44,845 bases of DNA from CAYVLA01 sp964549615 [NCBI: uncultured Thermococci archaeon] (GTDB lineage: Archaea > CAYQAE01 > CAYVLA01). Location: NCBI GenBank assembly GCA_964549615.1, contig CAZJVP010000003.1, positions 1-44,845 on the forward strand, in the 5' to 3' direction. The notes under the pieces were generated by a model, which did not search any database, was not told the origin of the DNA, and worked only from the letters and a program-made list of their open reading frames with translations. A program made the translations under genes and the position numbers. Positions 41,791-44,845 of this stretch are shown here, one piece after another. Numbering within the stretch: the stretch's first letter is position 1; every line of letters begins with the position of its first letter.

Positions 41791-42500
41791 CTACTGGGGA
41801 GAAGACCGCAGGGCGGGCTTCCTCGCAACTATCGTTTCGCTGACGATCTGGAAGGACGATGCACGGAATGCCTCGGTCCTTTCTCGTTTCGCCGCAGAAA
41901 CCGCCCCGGTGGTAGGCCTCCGAGCAGCTTTCCAGGGGCGAACGAGTTTTTGCCTTACTCGGACGTCCGCGAAACCTTCGTTGGCTATCTTCTTCGTGTA
42001 CTGCTTTTCGCTGAGCGCCCCCGAGATCCAGCTTGCCCATGCGCGGGGGCTACTTCTCAGCACCTGAGGGAGTGCTCCTGAGATGACTATGTCCGAGATC
42101 ACCAACCTGCGTCCGGGCCTGAGAACCCTGAACGCCTACCTGAGAGCGGCGTCCTTGTCCGGGGACAGGTCGATCACGCAGTTGCTTATTACAACATCAA
42201 AAGAGCCGGACTCAACTGTGGGGTGTTCGACCTCGCCCAAGCGAAACTCCACGTTGCCGCGACCAGCGTGCCGGGCAACCTCCCGAGCTGCTAGACCGTT
42301 TCGGGTGTGGAGTCGACTCTGATGACTGTTCCACGCTTGCCCGTCTTTGGGGGCGGCCAAGAACGAATCCACACCTTCCGCCGCGCTTTTGGCGAGATCC
42401 TTCAGGAAAGGGGCTTATGGACCGATGCCCGCTCGAGGGCTTGATCCGATGTTGGCGGGCAGGGGTCGAGTATTTCTTACGAAGGTGGACGCTTCCGATC
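41791..42500 (-). pseudogene. arsM: Broken arsenite methyltransferase-like gene
   Basis: Remnant of an ArsM-type SAM methyltransferase. Recognisable blocks, from N to C: LRKKYSTPARQHRIKPSSG (about 42484-42422), GVDSFLAAPK, then in another frame GKRGTVIRVDSTPETV, then in the first frame again GNVEFRLGEVEHPTV, VVISNCVIDLSPDKDAALR, an in-frame TAG at 42136-42138, AFRVLRPGRRLVISDIVISG and VSETIVARKPALRSS. The region for SAM motif I is missing or shortened. Frameshifts, deletion and a stop together mark a pseudogene; the C-terminal half is well preserved, so decay is recent. It lies between a dehydrogenase and larE. Confidence 0.75.
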
Positions 42501-42555
42501 AGACAGACAGATTGAAATGCCCAAGGCGCAACCTGTTGCACAAGGCGAGAAACAT

Positions 42556-43446
42556 ATGGGCTTCGCCCAACTCGATAATCGAGGCAAGGAGAGCTCAGCA
42601 CACCAGTCTTTTAACGAGGATCGCATCAAGCAAGACCCAGCCTACCCCAAATTCCTCAAACTGAAGGAGATCCTCCAGGGCAAGTCGGCGTTGGTCTCAT
42701 TCTCGGGAGGCATCGATAGCACGCTCCTTGCTTTCTTGGCAAGGTGGATCTGCCCAAGGTCACTCGCGGTCACCGGTGCCTCGCCCACTCTCGGCACCGG
42801 TGAGCTGGACGGTGCTAGGGAACTTGCGTCCCTCATCGGTATCCCGCACAGAGTGATCGAGCACGACGAGCTTCAAAACCCCCAGTTCTCGAAGAACTCT
42901 CGGGATAGGTGCTACCACTGCAAGAAAGGACTGCTCGAGGCAATGACGCGCATCGCGGCCGATGAGGGATACGAGATGGTCATTGAGGGAAGCAATGCGA
43001 GCGACGTCGGCGACCACCGACCAGGAAGGCGGGCCGTGGTCGAGCTCAAGGTACGCAGTCCGCTCCTCGAAGCTGGCCTGACAAAATCCGAGGTCAGAAG
43101 GCTTTCCAAGGCATTCGGATTGCCCAACTGGAACAGGCCATCAATGGCGTGCCTAGCGTCCCGGATACCCTACGGTTCCCCCATAACCCGCGACAGGCTG
43201 GCAAGGATCAGGGAAGCCGAAGACTTCCTAAGGAGGCTCGGATTCGACGTGGTTAGGGTCCGGGATCACGATCGCCTCGCGAGGATAGAGGTCGACGCGG
43301 GTCGAATCAAAGACCTTTGCAGCGCGCCGGTCTCTCACGCCATAGTCGCCAAGCTCAAGTCGCTCGGCTTCGTGCACGTGTGCGTCGACCTTCTTGGCTA
43401 CAGAACTGGTAGCATGAACGAAGGGCAGGATATGCTAGAGGCCTGA
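42556..43446 (+). CDS. larE: LarE-like sacrificial sulfur transferase (PP-loop ATPase)
   Basis: ATP-dependent enzyme of the LarE type that donates sulfur to the nickel-pincer nucleotide of lactate racemase. The PP-loop is VSFSGGIDSTLLAF. RDRCYHCKKGLLEAM, VIEGSNASDVGDHRPGR, VRSPLLEAGLTKSEVR and SMACLASRIPYGSPIT are family blocks; the last holds the Cys expected in single-Cys LarE. 296 residues from ATG 42556, but the start is uncertain because the N-terminal 25 residues are not family-like. LarA, LarB and LarC are not in the window, so the protein may serve another sulfur-transfer pathway. Confidence 0.88.
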   Translation: MGFAQLDNRGKESSAHQSFNEDRIKQDPAYPKFLKLKEILQGKSALVSFSGGIDSTLLAFLARWICPRSLAVTGASPTLGTGELDGARELASLIGIPHRVIEHDELQNPQFSKNSRDRCYHCKKGLLEAMTRIAADEGYEMVIEGSNASDVGDHRPGRRAVVELKVRSPLLEAGLTKSEVRRLSKAFGLPNWNRPSMACLASRIPYGSPITRDRLARIREAEDFLRRLGFDVVRVRDHDRLARIEVDAGRIKDLCSAPVSHAIVAKLKSLGFVHVCVDLLGYRTGSMNEGQDMLEA

Positions 43447-43530
43447 CTTTACCTCGGAAGAAACTTGATAAGGTGAGGTCGTCGAGCAGGCACAAGCACC
43501 GATCGGCGTCTAGAGAGCAAAACAACCTAC

Positions 43531-44760
43531 CTACACGCTTCTCGTCGAAGTGACGCCGCGATAGAGCCGTCGCCGGATCATGAGGGCATACACGACCTGT
43601 CCGGATAGGATCATCGTCGCCAACACGGCGAGCCACTCTATGAGATAGGTCCACATCAACGCGCGGTCCTTCAACCTCAGGGCATGCTCCGCGATCCCAT
43701 CAAGATAATCCCTTGCGTCTTCGACCAACGAAAGCGCCTGGTCGTACTCCTGCTGCACATAGACGGTTCTGGCCTCTGCCCGGATGTCGTCGGCCGCGGC
43801 GATCTCGTTGTAGAGCTTCCCGGTGTTGGCCCCGAACCTGTCGGCGAAGTCTACCACCGAGAGCACCCAGGACTTGGCCTCCTCGTAGTTGATCAGGCCC
43901 TGTCTGACGGTATGAACCTTGAGGATATCGTTGGGAAGCTCCCTGCCCGTGGAGTAGAACAGCATATTCATGAAGACGTCCAACGCGAAGGGGTTGCCGC
44001 CCTGGGATGGCTGGTCCAGCCTCCACCAGGCGTAGCCCATCCCAAGGGTATTTGACCATGTCTCGCCCTTGCCGTAGGTCCAGGATATGAGGAATGGAGG
44101 TTTGTCCAACCCGTCGTCGCTCCAGGCCCAGATCTTTGCTCCCTCCTTCGCAGCCATGAAGTACACCAACGGCTGCACGATGTTGTCCATCCCGAGCGGT
44201 ATGAACATCTTCAGCACAGGGGCAAGCGTGGGGTCCTCGTTGATCTTCACCTTCGCCCTCTTGGTGCCGTACTGCTTCCAGAGGACGAAGATCTCCTCCG
44301 ATGCCAAGGACGGGAAGGCGTCGTTGAGCCTTGAGTTTATCCAAGCATAGTTGGGCGCTACGCTGGTATGGGTTACGCCCCCGATGGTCACGAAGCCCCC
44401 AACCCCGTCGTCCCGGATCGCCCTGTACATCTGGTCCATCTGGGCTGGGGTGAAGAACTCCATGAACATGTGCTCATAGATCATGTAATCCTGCTCGATG
44501 AGCTGCTCATAGGTGCGCGGAAAATACAGCCTCATCGCCCTTCGTCCGGGCTCAAGGTCCGGCGTCGCCATGCCCTGGATCGGGATCGTGGACGGTATGA
44601 AGGTTATGTCGAGCATGGGCTCAACCTTGCCCCAGAGCGGCACCGGGCTCAGCCAAGTGGCCGTCGCGCCCATGTCAAGCACCTTGATCGGACCGCTCCC
44701 TCCACCCCACGCGGGCATGCAGAGCAGCAGGATCAGTGCCAGCGAAGCCCCGAACTTCAT
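43531..44760 (-). CDS. Membrane-anchored GATase/ThuA-like protein, copy B
   Basis: 409 residues. A signal peptide (FGASLALILLLCMPAWGGG) leads to an alpha/beta domain with AMRLYFPRTYEQLIEQDY, GGFVTIGGVTHTSV, GKGETWSNTLGMGYAWWRLD and LDVFMNMLFYSTGRELPND. A helical stretch (DFADRFGANTGKLYNEIA, then a helix pair) ends in the anchor RALMWTYLIEWLAVLATMIL and the basic RRRLYRGV tail. It matches copy A block by block, especially the FGAN helix and the YLxEWL...RRRLYR anchor. ATG 44760 is 27 nt from GCTTTTTATC (44783-44792), a leaderless start; an upstream frame to 44796 would precede the TSS. Located outside the cell; ligand unknown. Confidence 0.82.
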   Translation of the reverse strand: MKFGASLALILLLCMPAWGGGSGPIKVLDMGATATWLSPVPLWGKVEPMLDITFIPSTIPIQGMATPDLEPGRRAMRLYFPRTYEQLIEQDYMIYEHMFMEFFTPAQMDQMYRAIRDDGVGGFVTIGGVTHTSVAPNYAWINSRLNDAFPSLASEEIFVLWKQYGTKRAKVKINEDPTLAPVLKMFIPLGMDNIVQPLVYFMAAKEGAKIWAWSDDGLDKPPFLISWTYGKGETWSNTLGMGYAWWRLDQPSQGGNPFALDVFMNMLFYSTGRELPNDILKVHTVRQGLINYEEAKSWVLSVVDFADRFGANTGKLYNEIAAADDIRAEARTVYVQQEYDQALSLVEDARDYLDGIAEHALRLKDRALMWTYLIEWLAVLATMILSGQVVYALMIRRRLYRGVTSTRSV

Positions 44761-44782
44761 CGTCCTTGAGATGCGTGCTTGC

Positions 44783-44792
44783 GATAAAAAGC
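44783..44792 (-). promoter_or_regulatory. TATA box of GATase-like copy B
   Basis: Coding-strand GCTTTTTATC centred 27 nt upstream of ATG 44760. The last 49 bases of the window after 44796 hold nothing further. Confidence 0.55.
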
Positions 44793-44845
44793 TCATACCC
44801 GGCCTCCGACCCGGTAGCCGTGCGGCTGGCTGGATCGGTCCACCC

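Noticed and set aside
42136-42138. In-frame TAG in the arsM-like gene as a pyrrolysine codon
   Set aside because: The same gene has frameshifts and a shortened SAM site, and several intact genes in the window end in TAG, so a nonsense mutation is simpler.
1-44845. CRISPR arrays, IS elements, tRNA or rRNA genes
   Set aside because: No regular repeat-spacer array, no transposase and no tRNA or rRNA signatures were found by reading; a tRNAscan or Infernal run would be the decisive check.

Overview
This 44.8 kb window reads as archaeal chromosome. TATA-like boxes (TTTAAA, ATATATAT, CTTTATT) lie about 25-40 nt upstream of most starts, often giving leaderless or nearly leaderless transcripts. GTG and TTG starts are common. 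The gene set includes a XerA-type recombinase, a COG1031 radical SAM protein, an archaeal-type FtsZ, a THEP1-like NTPase, DUF1122, DUF362-ferredoxin, methanogenesis marker 8 (DUF2099) and a group 3b-type (sulfhydrogenase-type) [NiFe] hydrogenase. The sequence is GC-rich. I cannot name the phylum; no rRNA, tRNA or mcr gene is present.

Layout. 1-10.4 kb is mostly housekeeping: a partial winged-helix protein, XerA with conspicuous inverted repeats, COG1031, a tiny zinc protein, ftsZ, marker 8, lysA, an HDAC/acetylpolyamine amidohydrolase-like protein, MTA phosphorylase, a zinc-ribbon protein, an EamA exporter and a PreA/PyrD-like dehydrogenase. 11.7-13.8 kb holds a decayed surface-protein gene and two TIM-barrel sugar isomerase-like genes. 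14-21.7 kb is a co-directional run: a large membrane-anchored TPR protein, an NfeD-like protein, two coupled envelope proteins, a PIG-L/LmbE deacetylase, a DapA-family aldolase and DUF1122. 21.8-36.1 kb is rich in sugar and small-molecule catabolism: two Gfo/Idh/MocA dehydrogenases, a DegT aminotransferase, a nitrilase, an MFS transporter, an ArsB/CitMHS-type carrier, two more TIM-barrel isomerases, a UroD/MtaA-family protein, a DUF362 ferredoxin and a membrane M50-like protein. 36.2-40.6 kb is a compact hydBGDA operon ending in a ferritin-like gene. 40.8-44.8 kb holds a glyoxylate-reductase-type dehydrogenase, an arsM pseudogene, larE and a second copy of an unusual membrane-anchored GATase-like protein.

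How the genes may fit together (inference). Four sugar isomerase-like barrels, two Gfo/Idh dehydrogenases, a DegT enzyme, a deacetylase and a KDG/DHDPS-type aldolase suggest oxidation of (amino)sugars or cyclitols without obvious kinases. The hydrogenase could dispose of or recover NAD(P)H-level electrons. The most distinctive feature is a paralogous family of membrane-anchored proteins with an external GATase/ThuA-like domain. It has two intact copies (22880-24115 and 43531-44760), a decayed copy (11710-12012) and a possible distant relative (18215-19213). It sits among the sugar genes and next to the TPR/NfeD envelope cluster.
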